Source: Pseudomonadota bacterium (lineage in GTDB: Bacteria; Pseudomonadota; Alphaproteobacteria; Rhizobiales; Rhizobiaceae). From it: a stretch of DNA of 9,169 nucleotides. The position numbers were made by a program, and so were the translations under genes. The notes beneath the pieces are model-generated. The model did no database searches, was not told the origin of the DNA, and saw nothing but the letters and a program-made list of their open reading frames with translations. Below are positions 1-8,122 of this stretch, one piece after another. The stretch covers positions 1-9,169 of the forward strand of contig JAEYTV010000424.1 in the NCBI GenBank assembly GCA_023433855.1. Direction: 5' to 3'. Numbering within the stretch: the stretch's first letter is position 1; each line of letters opens with the position of its first letter.

Positions 1-161
1 GCATTAGGCGCCCTTGCCAACATCGGAATCGGGCCCTGTTTCGCGCGTTAGATACTACCGTAACTTACCCTCGAATACTTGTTTGCGCCCGCCCCTTGGG
101 ACCAATTCTCCATCTATCAGCCTGCAAGGTCGGGCAATTGCAGCGACCACGCGGTCTAAAC

Positions 162-175
162 ATTGACTGGTCAAT
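162..175. promoter_or_regulatory. Perfect inverted repeat, candidate operator
   Basis: ATTGAC-TG-GTCAAT is a perfect 6-bp inverted repeat with a 2-bp spacer, ending 45 bp before the ATG of the first gene. Its size and symmetry fit a dimeric helix-turn-helix regulator site (GntR- or MarR-like in style). The regulator is not in the window and no family can be assigned from the site alone. It overlaps the only -35-like hexamer (TTGACT), where a bound protein would interfere with RNA polymerase. The function is inferred; the symmetry is directly visible. Confidence 0.4.
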
Positions 176-206
176 TGATGGTTGCCGATCGGTCCAGGTT
201 TTGTTT

Positions 207-213
207 GCGAGGG
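207..213 (+). promoter_or_regulatory. RBS that sets the decarboxylase start
   Basis: GCGAGGG lies 7 nt before the ATG at 221. This favours ATG 221 over the in-frame TTG at 182, which would add 13 residues and has no comparable purine-rich site at a proper distance. Confidence 0.6.
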
Positions 214-220
214 ATCCAAA

Positions 221-2947
221 ATGGCAAGGGGAACGACGAAGACACCCCAGCGGATGGACAGCTTCCTGGCAATGCAATCGGGCCGTTCCGATCTGTGGCG
301 AGATGCCCTGAGCGCTTCCCGCGATTGGGCTGCCGGCACCTCCACCCGCGCCGACGTCGAGGATCGCATTGCGAAACTTGCCGTGCTGGAAGAGTTCCAC
401 GCCTATCCGGGCGTACGCCTTATGGCATACCTCCGCGATAAGATATCGGCTGACGAAGCGGCCGTTGCCGCCGATTTGATACGTCGGTTCTCGGACACCA
501 TCCTCAGCGGCGCCAATCCAGAGCGGGGCGATGCCGAGGATGACACCGAAGTGCTCAAGGAGGTGCTTCCGACCGTGATCTCGGGCCGCGACGCACGCCG
601 CCCCTATTTCGAAGTGCTGATGGTCAGCCCCCAGCCGGCGTCGCGCTGGCCGGCGATCTCCGCCGAGATGCGTCGCCTCCGACGCCCCGAGGATTCCTTC
701 GTCTACGAGCCGGTCATCGTGGGAAGTTTCGAGGACGCGTTCTGCGCTGCTGTCGTGAACCCGAAGATTTTGGCTGTGATCGTGGCGGAAGGTGTGCAGT
801 TCAGGTCGAAGCACGATGCACCCGTTCTGCGCAGCATCCTGGACAGTGCAATCGGCGATTTGCCCGCGGAGGCGTCGACGCTGAAGCTCGCAAGCGTCCT
901 GAAGGGCATCCGTCCTGACCTTGACGTCTATGTCACTACGGACCGCGAGGTGGAAAAGCTTGCCTCCGATCCTGCTGCCGCCGGCGTACGCCGCATCTTC
1001 TACGCCGTTGAAGAGATGATGGAATTGCATCTTGCCGTCCTCGAAGGGATCCAGGCACGTTTCGAAACGCCGTTCTTCGACAATTTGAAACTCTATGCCC
1101 AGCGTCCGATTGGAACTTTCCATGCGCTGCCGATTGCGCGCGGCAAGTCGGTGTTCAGATCCGAATGGATCCGCGACATGGGCGAGTTCTACGGCATGAA
1201 CCTGTTCCTGGCAGAGAGCAGCGCGACTACCGGTGGCCTCGACAGCCTGCTGGAGCCGACCGGTAACATCAAGAAAGCGCAAGACATGGCCGCGCGTGCC
1301 TTCGGCGCGGACCAAGTGTTCTTCGTGACCAACGGCACGTCGACCAGCAACAAGATGGTCGTGCAGGCGCTGGTGGCGCCCGGCGATATCGTGATCGTCG
1401 ACCGCAACTGCCACAAGTCGCATCACTATGGACTGGTGCTTGGAGGCGGTCAGCCGCTTTACGTCGAGGCGTTCCCCCTGACCGCCTATTCGATGTACGG
1501 CGCGGTACCATTGCAGACGATCAAGAAGGCGCTCCTTAACCTCAGGGACGAAGGGCGGCTCGACCGCGTGCGCATGCTCGACCTGACCAACTGCACCTTC
1601 GACGGCCACATGTACAACACAAGGCGGGTCATGGAGGAGTGCCTCGCGATCAAGCCCGATCTGATCTTCCTATGGGACGAGGCATGGTCGGGTTTTGCGC
1701 GTTGGTCTCCGTTCCTGCGCCCGCGCACGGGCATGGGAGCGGCAGCGGCCATCGAGGAGTGGCTGCTCGATCCGGCGTCGGTCACGGCATACGAGAAGCA
1801 ACAAAAGGAACTTGGGCCCAAGCCTTCCACGCAGAAACTCCTGGCGACACGGCTCATACCGGATCCGCGAAAAGTCCGCCTGCGTGTCTATCAGACCAAT
1901 TCCACCCACAAGTCGATGTCGGCGATCCGACAGGGGTCTATGGTCCTGGTCAAGGACGTCGATTTTGGATCCGTGCAGAGCCAGTTCCGCGAAGCGGTGT
2001 TCACGCATGCCTCGACCAGCCCGAACCAGCAGTTGATCGCCAGCCTTGACGTTGCGCGTCGGCAGATGGAGCTCGAAGGCTACGGCCTGGTGATGAATGC
2101 GATCTCGATCGCGTTGAAGATCCGGGCGATCGTCAAATCGCATCCGGTCATTTCCAAGTACTTCAAGGTGCTCGGCGCGGACGACCTGATCCCCCAGGAA
2201 TTCCGTCAGTCCGGGTTTGCTGACTATCTGGAGCCCGGCGCAACCTGGGCAGATGCGGTGCGGTCGATGCGCGAGGACGAGTTCTATCTCGATCCGACTC
2301 GCATGACCCTTGTCTGCGGCACCGCGGGATTCGACGGAACACAATTCAAGGGCCTGCTAGCCACGCGATTCAACATCCAGGTCAACAAGACGTCGCGCAA
2401 TTCGGTCCTGCTGCAATCCAACATCAACAACACGCGCAGCGACATCGCGCATATCGTCCGCGTCCTCGTCGAAGTTTGCGGAGAGATCGAGGAACGGCTG
2501 AAGAGCGGCGGTGCGGGTGTCCGCGAGACATTCGCGGCCCGCGTCAAGAGCCTGATGCACGACGTACCGGACCTTCCCAACTTCAGCAGGTTCCACGACG
2601 CGTTCAGGAACGATGCCGGCAAGCTGACGAACGAAGGCGACATGCGCACCGCGTTCTTCATGGCCTATGACGAGAAGTCCTGCGAGTACGTGCTGTTGAA
2701 CAGCCCCGAAATCAACCAGCGCCTTCAGAAAGGGGCACCGCTCGTCTCGGCCAACTTTGTCATTCCGTATCCGCCGGGGTTTCCGATCATGGTCCCGGGG
2801 CAGGTGCTGACGCGCGACACGATCGATTTCATGCGCAAGCTCGATGTCAAGGAAATCCATGGTTACGACGCCGCGAAGGGCCTGAAGCTCATCCGGCCTG
2901 AAAAGCTGGGCAGCGGAAGGAAGACGAGATCGAAGGCTGCTCGGTAA
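221..2947 (+). CDS. Orn/Lys/Arg decarboxylase-family PLP enzyme, atypical, substrate unknown
   Basis: A fold-type-I PLP amino acid decarboxylase of 908 aa; E. coli LdcI, SpeF and AdiA have about 715-756. Visible order: a helical N-terminal extension (1 to about 125); a wing-like alpha/beta domain (about 128-290); the PLP domain (about 300-640); and a C-terminal domain with the PYPPG signature (849-853). Catalytic residues are intact: [10 protein letters not shown] (369-378) for the phosphate, DRNCHKS (394-400) with His398 to stack on the cofactor, Asp486 in DEAW for the pyridine nitrogen, and Lys564 in STHKS for the Schiff base. Oddities: about 41 extra residues between Asp486 and Lys564 compared with LdcI; HTPGH replaced by HALPI (301-305); the substrate-contacting Glu of the VEKT motif replaced by Asn722; PGE replaced by PGQ (859-861). 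It is probably a cytoplasmic, proton-consuming decarboxylase. The family is secure, the substrate is not. It leads an operon with aspT, aspD, aspT and a porin, which hints at a partner antiporter. ATG 221 was chosen for its RBS. Confidence 0.88.
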   Translation: MARGTTKTPQRMDSFLAMQSGRSDLWRDALSASRDWAAGTSTRADVEDRIAKLAVLEEFHAYPGVRLMAYLRDKISADEAAVAADLIRRFSDTILSGANPERGDAEDDTEVLKEVLPTVISGRDARRPYFEVLMVSPQPASRWPAISAEMRRLRRPEDSFVYEPVIVGSFEDAFCAAVVNPKILAVIVAEGVQFRSKHDAPVLRSILDSAIGDLPAEASTLKLASVLKGIRPDLDVYVTTDREVEKLASDPAAAGVRRIFYAVEEMMELHLAVLEGIQARFETPFFDNLKLYAQRPIGTFHALPIARGKSVFRSEWIRDMGEFYGMNLFLAESSATTGGLDSLLEPTGNIKKAQDMAARAFGADQVFFVTNGTSTSNKMVVQALVAPGDIVIVDRNCHKSHHYGLVLGGGQPLYVEAFPLTAYSMYGAVPLQTIKKALLNLRDEGRLDRVRMLDLTNCTFDGHMYNTRRVMEECLAIKPDLIFLWDEAWSGFARWSPFLRPRTGMGAAAAIEEWLLDPASVTAYEKQQKELGPKPSTQKLLATRLIPDPRKVRLRVYQTNSTHKSMSAIRQGSMVLVKDVDFGSVQSQFREAVFTHASTSPNQQLIASLDVARRQMELEGYGLVMNAISIALKIRAIVKSHPVISKYFKVLGADDLIPQEFRQSGFADYLEPGATWADAVRSMREDEFYLDPTRMTLVCGTAGFDGTQFKGLLATRFNIQVNKTSRNSVLLQSNINNTRSDIAHIVRVLVEVCGEIEERLKSGGAGVRETFAARVKSLMHDVPDLPNFSRFHDAFRNDAGKLTNEGDMRTAFFMAYDEKSCEYVLLNSPEINQRLQKGAPLVSANFVIPYPPGFPIMVPGQVLTRDTIDFMRKLDVKEIHGYDAAKGLKLIRPEKLGSGRKTRSKAAR

Positions 2948-3024
2948 CGGCTAGCGCTCCCGCCGCAGCGCAGCTGAACGGACAGCTCCTGGAACTGAAA
3001 CGCCGTCGAGGAGAAGTGGGGATC
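2948..3024 (+). other. Intergenic gap, decarboxylase to aspT
   Basis: This 77-bp gap holds a weak hairpin, AGCTG-aacgga-CAGCT, at about 2970-2985 with no T-run after it, so it is not a convincing intrinsic terminator. The purine-rich RBS of the next gene is at 3008-3013. Co-transcription with the downstream genes is therefore likely. Confidence 0.45.
3008..3013 (+). promoter_or_regulatory. RBS that sets the first aspT start
   Basis: GAGGAG lies 11 nt before ATG 3025 but only 2 nt before the in-frame GTG at 3016, so ATG 3025 is preferred. The product of ATG 3025 ([14 protein letters not shown]) also aligns end to end with the paralogue's MLAWLEQFLVRYPE. Confidence 0.55.
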
Positions 3025-4716
3025 ATGTTTGAATGGTTTGCGAATACGCTCCGTCAGTATCCTGAGATCGCGATCTTCATCTCGCTGGCGTTCGGCTACT
3101 ATTTCGGCTCGTTCACTTACAAGGGGCTGGGTCTTGGTGCGGTGACGGCGACTTTGATCGCGGCGGTCATCATCGGCCAGCTCGGGATTGAGGTGACTGG
3201 CCCGCTGAAGCCATTCTTCTTCCTGATGTTCCTGTTCGCCATCGGCTACGCCGTCGGCCCGCAATTTGTTCGAGGCATCGCAAAGGACGGACTGCCGCAG
3301 GCGCTGTACGCCGCCGTCGTCTGCGTTTTCTGCCTGCTGGCCGCATACCTTGCCGCGAAGCTAGCGGGCTACGACGTCGGCTCGGCGGCCGGGCTTTATG
3401 CCGGCTCACAGACAATCTCGGCCTCCATGGGCCTTGCGACCGACGCCATCAACCGGCTCGGCCTGCCGCCAGAAGAAACCAAGGCATTGCTCGACGCTAT
3501 GCCCGTCGCCTATGCCGTCACCTATATCTTCGGCACACTTGGCTCCGCGATCGTCATAGCGATGATCGGCCCGGCGCTTCTCGGCATCGACCTCGAGGCT
3601 GCCTGCAAACGCTACGAGGAGAAGCACGGAGGCAAAAAAGTCGCCGGCGGCCCCGGCACGGCCTGGCACCAGTTCGAACTGCGCGCCTATCGGGCAATGC
3701 AGGGCGCGCGCATCATCGGCAAGACGGTGGCGGAAGCCGAGAGCCTGCTGCCGGAGCACCGGCTCTTCATCCAGCGCATCCGCCGTGGCGACGAGATACT
3801 CGACGCGACCTCGGATGTCGTGGTTCAGGACGGCGACGTCGTCGCCATCGTCGGCCGGCGCGACGCCCTGGTCGACCTGATCGGCCAGGCCGCCCAGGAG
3901 GTCAATGACCGCGAGCTCCAGGCCGTCCCGATCGAAGGCCTCGACGTCTACGTCACGGCGAAGGATGTCGACGGCAAGACCCTGGCCGAACTGGCCGGGC
4001 AGCCTTGGGCACGCGGCGTGTTCCTGCGCAAGATCACGCGCGGCGCGACGGCCACCGATATACCGATCCTGGCGGGAACGCAGGTCCAACGCGGTGATAT
4101 CCTCACCCTTGTAGGCCGCACGCTGGACGTCGCCAAGGCGACGAAGGCGCTCGGATACCCGGACAAGCAGACCGACGTGGCGGACGTGATGTTCATCGGT
4201 GCCGCGATCGCGATCGGCGCCTTGGTCGGCGCGCTAGTCTACAACGTCGGCGGCGTGCCGCTCACCCTGTCGACCTCGGGCGGTGCGCTTATCTCGGGTC
4301 TTTTCTTCGGATGGCTGCGCTCGGTGCGCCCGAAGTTCGGCCGAATCCCGTCGCCGACCGTGTGGTTCATGAACTCGGTCGGCCTCAACGTCTTCATCGC
4401 CATCGTTGGCCTGTCGTCCGGCCCGAAGTTCGTCGCGGGGCTTCAGCAACTTGGTTTCGGCCTGTTCCTGTGGGGCATCTTCGCGACCACCCTGCCGCTC
4501 ATTCTCGCAATGTATGTCGGCAAGTATCTGTTCCGTTTCGACGACGCGATCCTGTTGGGAGCGGTTTCCGGCGCCCGCACGACAACGGCTTCGCTGGGCA
4601 TGGTCAATGATCGTGCGCAAAGCCAGATCCCCGGACTTGGTTACACCGTTACCTACGCGGTTGGAAACACGCTGCTGACCATCTGGGGAATGGTTCTGGT
4701 CATCCTGCTCACCTAG
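3025..4716 (+). CDS. aspT: AspT-family aspartate:alanine antiporter, copy 1
   Basis: An inner-membrane antiporter of 563 aa in the aspartate:alanine exchanger family. Family members with AspD take up monoanionic aspartate and export neutral alanine, an electrogenic swap that builds membrane potential. The layout is diagnostic: an N-terminal membrane half (about 12-178, roughly six hydrophobic segments), a large cytosolic middle with two RCK_C/TrkA_C-like domains (about 217-289 and 301-375), and a C-terminal membrane half (about 388-560). The halves repeat related motifs: GYAVGPQF (74-81) with GLSSGPKF (462-469), and [10 protein letters not shown] (127-136) with [10 protein letters not shown] (516-525); [10 protein letters not shown] is at 539-548. 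Lys468 and Arg518 lie inside these motifs and are absent from copy 2. The gene sits 59 bp before aspD with no clear terminator between. It may serve AspD or the upstream large decarboxylase. The family is confident, the exact substrate pair is inferred. Confidence 0.9.
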   Translation: MFEWFANTLRQYPEIAIFISLAFGYYFGSFTYKGLGLGAVTATLIAAVIIGQLGIEVTGPLKPFFFLMFLFAIGYAVGPQFVRGIAKDGLPQALYAAVVCVFCLLAAYLAAKLAGYDVGSAAGLYAGSQTISASMGLATDAINRLGLPPEETKALLDAMPVAYAVTYIFGTLGSAIVIAMIGPALLGIDLEAACKRYEEKHGGKKVAGGPGTAWHQFELRAYRAMQGARIIGKTVAEAESLLPEHRLFIQRIRRGDEILDATSDVVVQDGDVVAIVGRRDALVDLIGQAAQEVNDRELQAVPIEGLDVYVTAKDVDGKTLAELAGQPWARGVFLRKITRGATATDIPILAGTQVQRGDILTLVGRTLDVAKATKALGYPDKQTDVADVMFIGAAIAIGALVGALVYNVGGVPLTLSTSGGALISGLFFGWLRSVRPKFGRIPSPTVWFMNSVGLNVFIAIVGLSSGPKFVAGLQQLGFGLFLWGIFATTLPLILAMYVGKYLFRFDDAILLGAVSGARTTTASLGMVNDRAQSQIPGLGYTVTYAVGNTLLTIWGMVLVILLT

Positions 4717-4764
4717 CTGGGCCGGACAAGATGCAAGCAAGATTAGGGAAGGCGTTCGAACTTT

Positions 4765-4769
4765 AGGAG
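4765..4769 (+). promoter_or_regulatory. Strong RBS of aspD
   Basis: AGGAG with a 6-nt spacer to ATG 4776 is the best Shine-Dalgarno in the window and fixes the aspD start. It suggests aspD is translated strongly and independently of the preceding aspT. Confidence 0.7.
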
Positions 4770-4775
4770 TGAGCC

Positions 4776-6389
4776 ATGGCGGAACTGTTGACCCTTCGCA
4801 AATTCGAGTCACTTAGCCCGTTCGAGATCAAGAACGAGCTGATCGGTCTGGCAAAGAGCGCGACCCGAACCGCCCAATCCGCGTTCCTCAACGCCGGCCG
4901 TGGCAATCCCAACTGGATCGCGACAGAACCGCGCGAGTCCTTCTTCCTCCTTGGCCAGTTCGCCATCACAGAGAGCAAGCGGGTGATGGACCTAGAACCT
5001 GGCATCGGCGGGATGCCGCAGGCTAAGGGCATCGCAACGCGCCTGGACGCCTGGCTCGCCAAACATGACGACATGCCAGGCGCCAAGCTCCTTTCGGACA
5101 TGGTGCAATTTGCTGTCGAGAAGTTCGACTTCGACCGCGACGCCTTCGTTCATGAACTGGTCGACTCGATTATCGGCGACAACTATCCTGTGCCTGACCG
5201 CATGCTCGTCCACAACGAACGGGTCGTGCACGAATATCTGATGTCGGCGATGTGCGGCGAGCCGCGCCCTGCTGGCAAGTTCGACCTTTACGCGGTCGAA
5301 GGCGGCACGGCCGCCATGTGTTACATCTTCAAGTCGTTGAAGGCCAACCGGCTGCTCTTTCCCGGCGACACGATCGCGCTTGGGACGCCGATCTTCACCC
5401 CCTATCTCGAGATGACGCACCTCGAAGACTACGACCTCAAGGTCGTCAAGATCGGCGCGCCGCAGGAGAACCGGTTCCAGTATTCGGACGAGGAGATCAG
5501 GAAGCTCGAGGATCCCAAGATAAAGGCCTTCTTCATCGTCAATCCAGGCAACCCCACCGGCATGGGCATGGACCGCGAGACGATCGGCAAGATCGTCGAC
5601 CTTGTGAAGACGAAACGCCCCGACCTCATGCTTCTGACCGACGACGTGTATGGGACCTTCGTCAACGATTTCCGCTCGCTGCTTGGGGAACTCCCTCGCA
5701 ACACGATCGGTGTCTATTCATACTCGAAATATTTCGGCTGCACGGGCTGGCGTCTCGGCGCGATCGCCGTCCACGAGGACAACATCTTCGACGAGATGAT
5801 CGCCAAGCTGCCGGCCGGGCATGTCAAGGCGCTGGACAAGCGCTACGGTCCGATCACGCTCGAACCCCGCAAGCTGAAGTTCATCGATCGCATCGTCGCC
5901 GACAGCCGCGACATCGGCCTCAACCATACCGCTGGCCTGTCATTGCCGCAGCAAGTGATGATGACGATGTTCTCGCTCTACGAACTGATGGACGAAGAGA
6001 AGGCCTACCAGAAGGCATGTATGGCGATCGTGAACAAACGCTTCTGGTCGCTGGTCGACGGACTTGGCTTGGAACTGGCGCCGAACGCCGCTTTCGACGC
6101 CTACTACGGACTGATCGACTTCGAATTCTGGGCACGCAAGAACATCGGTGACGAGGCTGTCGAATACCTAAAGAAAAATGTGCATCCGCTCGACCTGGCG
6201 TTCCGGCTTGCGGAAGATCACGGCATCGTTCTCCTGAATGGGGGCGGGTTCGAAGCCCCGCAATGGTCGATGCGCGTCTCACTCGCGAACCTGCCGGACG
6301 AGGCCTACGAGGCCATCGGTCGGGGCGTGCGGACCATCGCGCGCGGTTATCGGGATGTCTACGAGGCGTCTAAGTCGGCTAAGAAATGA
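4776..6389 (+). CDS. aspD: Aspartate 4-decarboxylase (bifunctional aspartate aminotransferase family)
   Basis: A cytoplasmic PLP enzyme of 537 aa, the usual AspD length, in the aminotransferase class I/II fold. It converts L-aspartate to L-alanine and CO2 (EC 4.1.1.12), consuming a proton; family members also show weak aspartate transamination. Visible motifs: GRGNPNW (41-47) near the N-terminus, a helical insert typical of AspD rather than plain aminotransferases, NPGNPTG (256-262), TDDVYG with Asp289 for the pyridine nitrogen and Tyr292 (288-293), SYSKYFGCTGWRLG with Lys318 as the Schiff-base lysine (315-328), and Arg500 in WSMRVSL to hold the alpha-carboxylate. All expected key residues are present, so it should be active. 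It lies between two antiporter genes and overlaps the second by 4 nt, matching the known aspD-aspT coupling. A plain aspartate aminotransferase is less likely, being about 400 aa. Confidence 0.93.
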   Translation: MAELLTLRKFESLSPFEIKNELIGLAKSATRTAQSAFLNAGRGNPNWIATEPRESFFLLGQFAITESKRVMDLEPGIGGMPQAKGIATRLDAWLAKHDDMPGAKLLSDMVQFAVEKFDFDRDAFVHELVDSIIGDNYPVPDRMLVHNERVVHEYLMSAMCGEPRPAGKFDLYAVEGGTAAMCYIFKSLKANRLLFPGDTIALGTPIFTPYLEMTHLEDYDLKVVKIGAPQENRFQYSDEEIRKLEDPKIKAFFIVNPGNPTGMGMDRETIGKIVDLVKTKRPDLMLLTDDVYGTFVNDFRSLLGELPRNTIGVYSYSKYFGCTGWRLGAIAVHEDNIFDEMIAKLPAGHVKALDKRYGPITLEPRKLKFIDRIVADSRDIGLNHTAGLSLPQQVMMTMFSLYELMDEEKAYQKACMAIVNKRFWSLVDGLGLELAPNAAFDAYYGLIDFEFWARKNIGDEAVEYLKKNVHPLDLAFRLAEDHGIVLLNGGGFEAPQWSMRVSLANLPDEAYEAIGRGVRTIARGYRDVYEASKSAKK

Positions 6390-8089
6390 CGTCGATGCTG
6401 GCCTGGCTTGAGCAATTCCTGGTCCGGTATCCGGAGCTTGCCATCTACCTGGCCATAGCGGCGGGCTACTACATAGGTTCGCTGAAGTTCGGGACTTTCT
6501 CTCTCGGCCCGGTCACCGGCTCGCTATTTGCCGGTATACTCATCGGCCAGTTCGCAGAGGTGCCCGTCTCGTCGACGACCAAGGCGTTCCTGTTCCTCCT
6601 GTTTCTTTTCGGCATCGGCTACTCGGTCGGCCCACAATTCCTGCAGACGCTCCGCAAGGACGGTCTCAAGTCCGTGTCCCTGGCGCTCGTTTGCTCCGGC
6701 ACCGGCCTCCTGGTGGCCTATGCGGTGGCCTCGTTCCTCGGCCTGGATGGCGGGTTCGCTGCGGGTCTGCTTTCCGGAGCGCTGACACAAAGTGCGGCAA
6801 TGGGAACCGCAACCGAGGCGATCGGCGCGCTTTCGCTGCCGGAAGCCGAACGCGCCGTGCTCATCGCGCATGTGGCTGTCGCCGACGCTGTCTGTTACCT
6901 GTTCGGCGCTGTCGGCGCGATCTGGTTCTGCAGCGTCGCAGGTCCAAAGCTTCTCGGTGTCGATCTCGAATCCGAGGCAAAGCAACTGGAGCAAGCGCTC
7001 GGTATCGAACGAAAGGCGGAGGGCTCCGTTTCGGGGTACCGTCAATTCGAGTTCAGGGCCTACAGGCTCGCCGTTGACGCGGCGGCGGCAGGAAAGTCAG
7101 TCGCTGAAGTCGAAGCGATGGCTCCGGGCCATCGGATCTTCATCCTCAGACTAAGGCGCGCCGGCGACATCATCGAGCCTACGCCGGATTTCGTGCTTCG
7201 GGCGAGCGATGTTGTCGCCGTAAGCGGCCGCCGGGAGGCGATTGTTCAGCTTCTCGACCCCCGGGCTGATGAGATCGAGGACCGCGAACTGCTTGATATA
7301 CCTTTCATGGTCAGCGAGGTCCTGCTGACAAAAATATCTGGCAGGACGCTGGAACAAGCCGCAGCCGAGGATTGGGCGCGTGGGCTTTATTTGCGTTCGA
7401 TCAGGCGCGGTGAGGTTCAACTCCCCATCAGCACCGATCTGATTTTGGAACGTGGCGACGTTCTTACGCTTGTCGGTCCCGATCCTGTCGTACTCAGCGC
7501 GGCCAGCAAACTTGGTCCCATCATCGCGCCGACCACCTCGACAGATTTCGTGGTGCTCGGTGTGGCCATCTTCCTTGGCGGGTTGGCAGGCGCCACGATC
7601 TATATACCCGTGGGCGGCATTTCCGTGTCGCTTGGCACCAGCGTTGGCGCTCTCGTCGCAGGGCTGTTCGTTGGGCACTTGAGGACACGCCATCCGCTGT
7701 TCGGCCGAATACCGGATGGCGCGATCGCGCTGATGACGTCACTGGGGCTGGCGGCGTTCGTCGCCATGACGGGACTTCACGCAGGTCCAATTTTCATCTC
7801 GGCGCTGCAGGAGGTCGGGCTCGGGCTTCTGCTTGGCGGCGCCGTTGTCACGCTGACGCCATTGCTCGTGGGGCTCTACTTCGGTCGCTACGTGCTGAAG
7901 ATGAACTCGGTACTGCTGCTCGGGGGAATCGCCGGCGCACTCACCATGACCGCCGCGATGGCCGCCGTGCAGACCCAGTCGCGCAGCCCCGTTGCCGTAC
8001 TCGGTTACACGCCGGCCTATCCGATCGCCAACATCCTTCTCACCATCTGGGGAACCGTCATCGTAATTGCGACCGCCGGGACGCCCTAG
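6386..8089 (+). CDS. aspT: AspT-family antiporter, divergent copy 2
   Basis: An inner-membrane antiporter of 567 aa with the same plan as the first copy: N-terminal membrane half (about 15-180), two RCK_C-like domains (about 221-293 and 305-377), C-terminal membrane half (about 387-563). Over the first membrane stretch (GYY to KDGL) I count 33 identities in about 69 positions with copy 1, so this is an old paralogue and not a recent duplicate. The motifs are GYSVGPQF (78-85), GALTQSAAMG (131-140), GLHAGPIF (463-470), GALTMTAAMA (517-526) and GYTPAYPIAN (540-549). Ile469 and Leu519 stand where copy 1 has Lys and Arg. The start ATG shares bases with the aspD stop (ATGA), which implies translational coupling; ATG 6395 is a possible alternative start and matches the paralogue's N-terminus. 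This aspD-aspT order is that of the classic Tetragenococcus pair, so copy 2 may be the true AspD partner, although its motifs are less charged. Substrate is inferred only. Confidence 0.9.
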   Translation: MTSMLAWLEQFLVRYPELAIYLAIAAGYYIGSLKFGTFSLGPVTGSLFAGILIGQFAEVPVSSTTKAFLFLLFLFGIGYSVGPQFLQTLRKDGLKSVSLALVCSGTGLLVAYAVASFLGLDGGFAAGLLSGALTQSAAMGTATEAIGALSLPEAERAVLIAHVAVADAVCYLFGAVGAIWFCSVAGPKLLGVDLESEAKQLEQALGIERKAEGSVSGYRQFEFRAYRLAVDAAAAGKSVAEVEAMAPGHRIFILRLRRAGDIIEPTPDFVLRASDVVAVSGRREAIVQLLDPRADEIEDRELLDIPFMVSEVLLTKISGRTLEQAAAEDWARGLYLRSIRRGEVQLPISTDLILERGDVLTLVGPDPVVLSAASKLGPIIAPTTSTDFVVLGVAIFLGGLAGATIYIPVGGISVSLGTSVGALVAGLFVGHLRTRHPLFGRIPDGAIALMTSLGLAAFVAMTGLHAGPIFISALQEVGLGLLLGGAVVTLTPLLVGLYFGRYVLKMNSVLLLGGIAGALTMTAAMAAVQTQSRSPVAVLGYTPAYPIANILLTIWGTVIVIATAGTP

Positions 8090-8110
8090 CCGGACCATCG
8101 CGCTGACTGG

Positions 8111-8116
8111 AAGGGA
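8111..8116 (+). promoter_or_regulatory. RBS of the porin gene
   Basis: AAGGGA with a 6-nt spacer to ATG 8123 supports this start, which also gives a complete signal peptide. Confidence 0.55.
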
Positions 8117-8122
8117 ACTACA

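Larger units (their letters stand above)
1..220. other. Leader region upstream of the operon
   Basis: No convincing complete gene is seen here. Frame 1 is open from the window edge to a TAG at 49-51 (16 codons, ending ...GIGPCFAR), so these bases could be the 3' end of an upstream + strand gene, but that is too short to identify. The rest, about 52-206, is the likely promoter/leader of the operon. It holds the inverted repeat at 162-175 and two copies of the hexamer CAATTG (135-140 and 172-177). TTGACT at 163-168 resembles a -35 box, but I see no good -10 at the right distance, so no sigma-70 promoter is called. No tRNA-like or terminator-like structure was recognised. Confidence 0.5.

Noticed and set aside
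65..1609. Long open frame on the - strand (514 codons)
   Set aside because: It lies opposite the decarboxylase gene, whose protein has intact catalytic motifs. The antisense product is rich in His, Arg and Ala with no recognisable domain, as expected for a shadow frame in GC-rich coding DNA.
2948..3024. Possible terminator between the decarboxylase and aspT
   Set aside because: The best stem is only 5 bp (AGCTG/CAGCT) and is not followed by a T-run.
5252..6151. + strand open frame (299 codons) inside aspD
   Set aside because: It is an alternate reading frame of aspD with an Arg/His-rich product and no domain; aspD itself has all its PLP motifs in the main frame.
3025..8089. Recent tandem duplication of aspT
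   Set aside because: The two proteins match at only about half of positions in the segment compared by hand, and the intervening aspD is unrelated, so an old duplication or separate acquisition is more likely.
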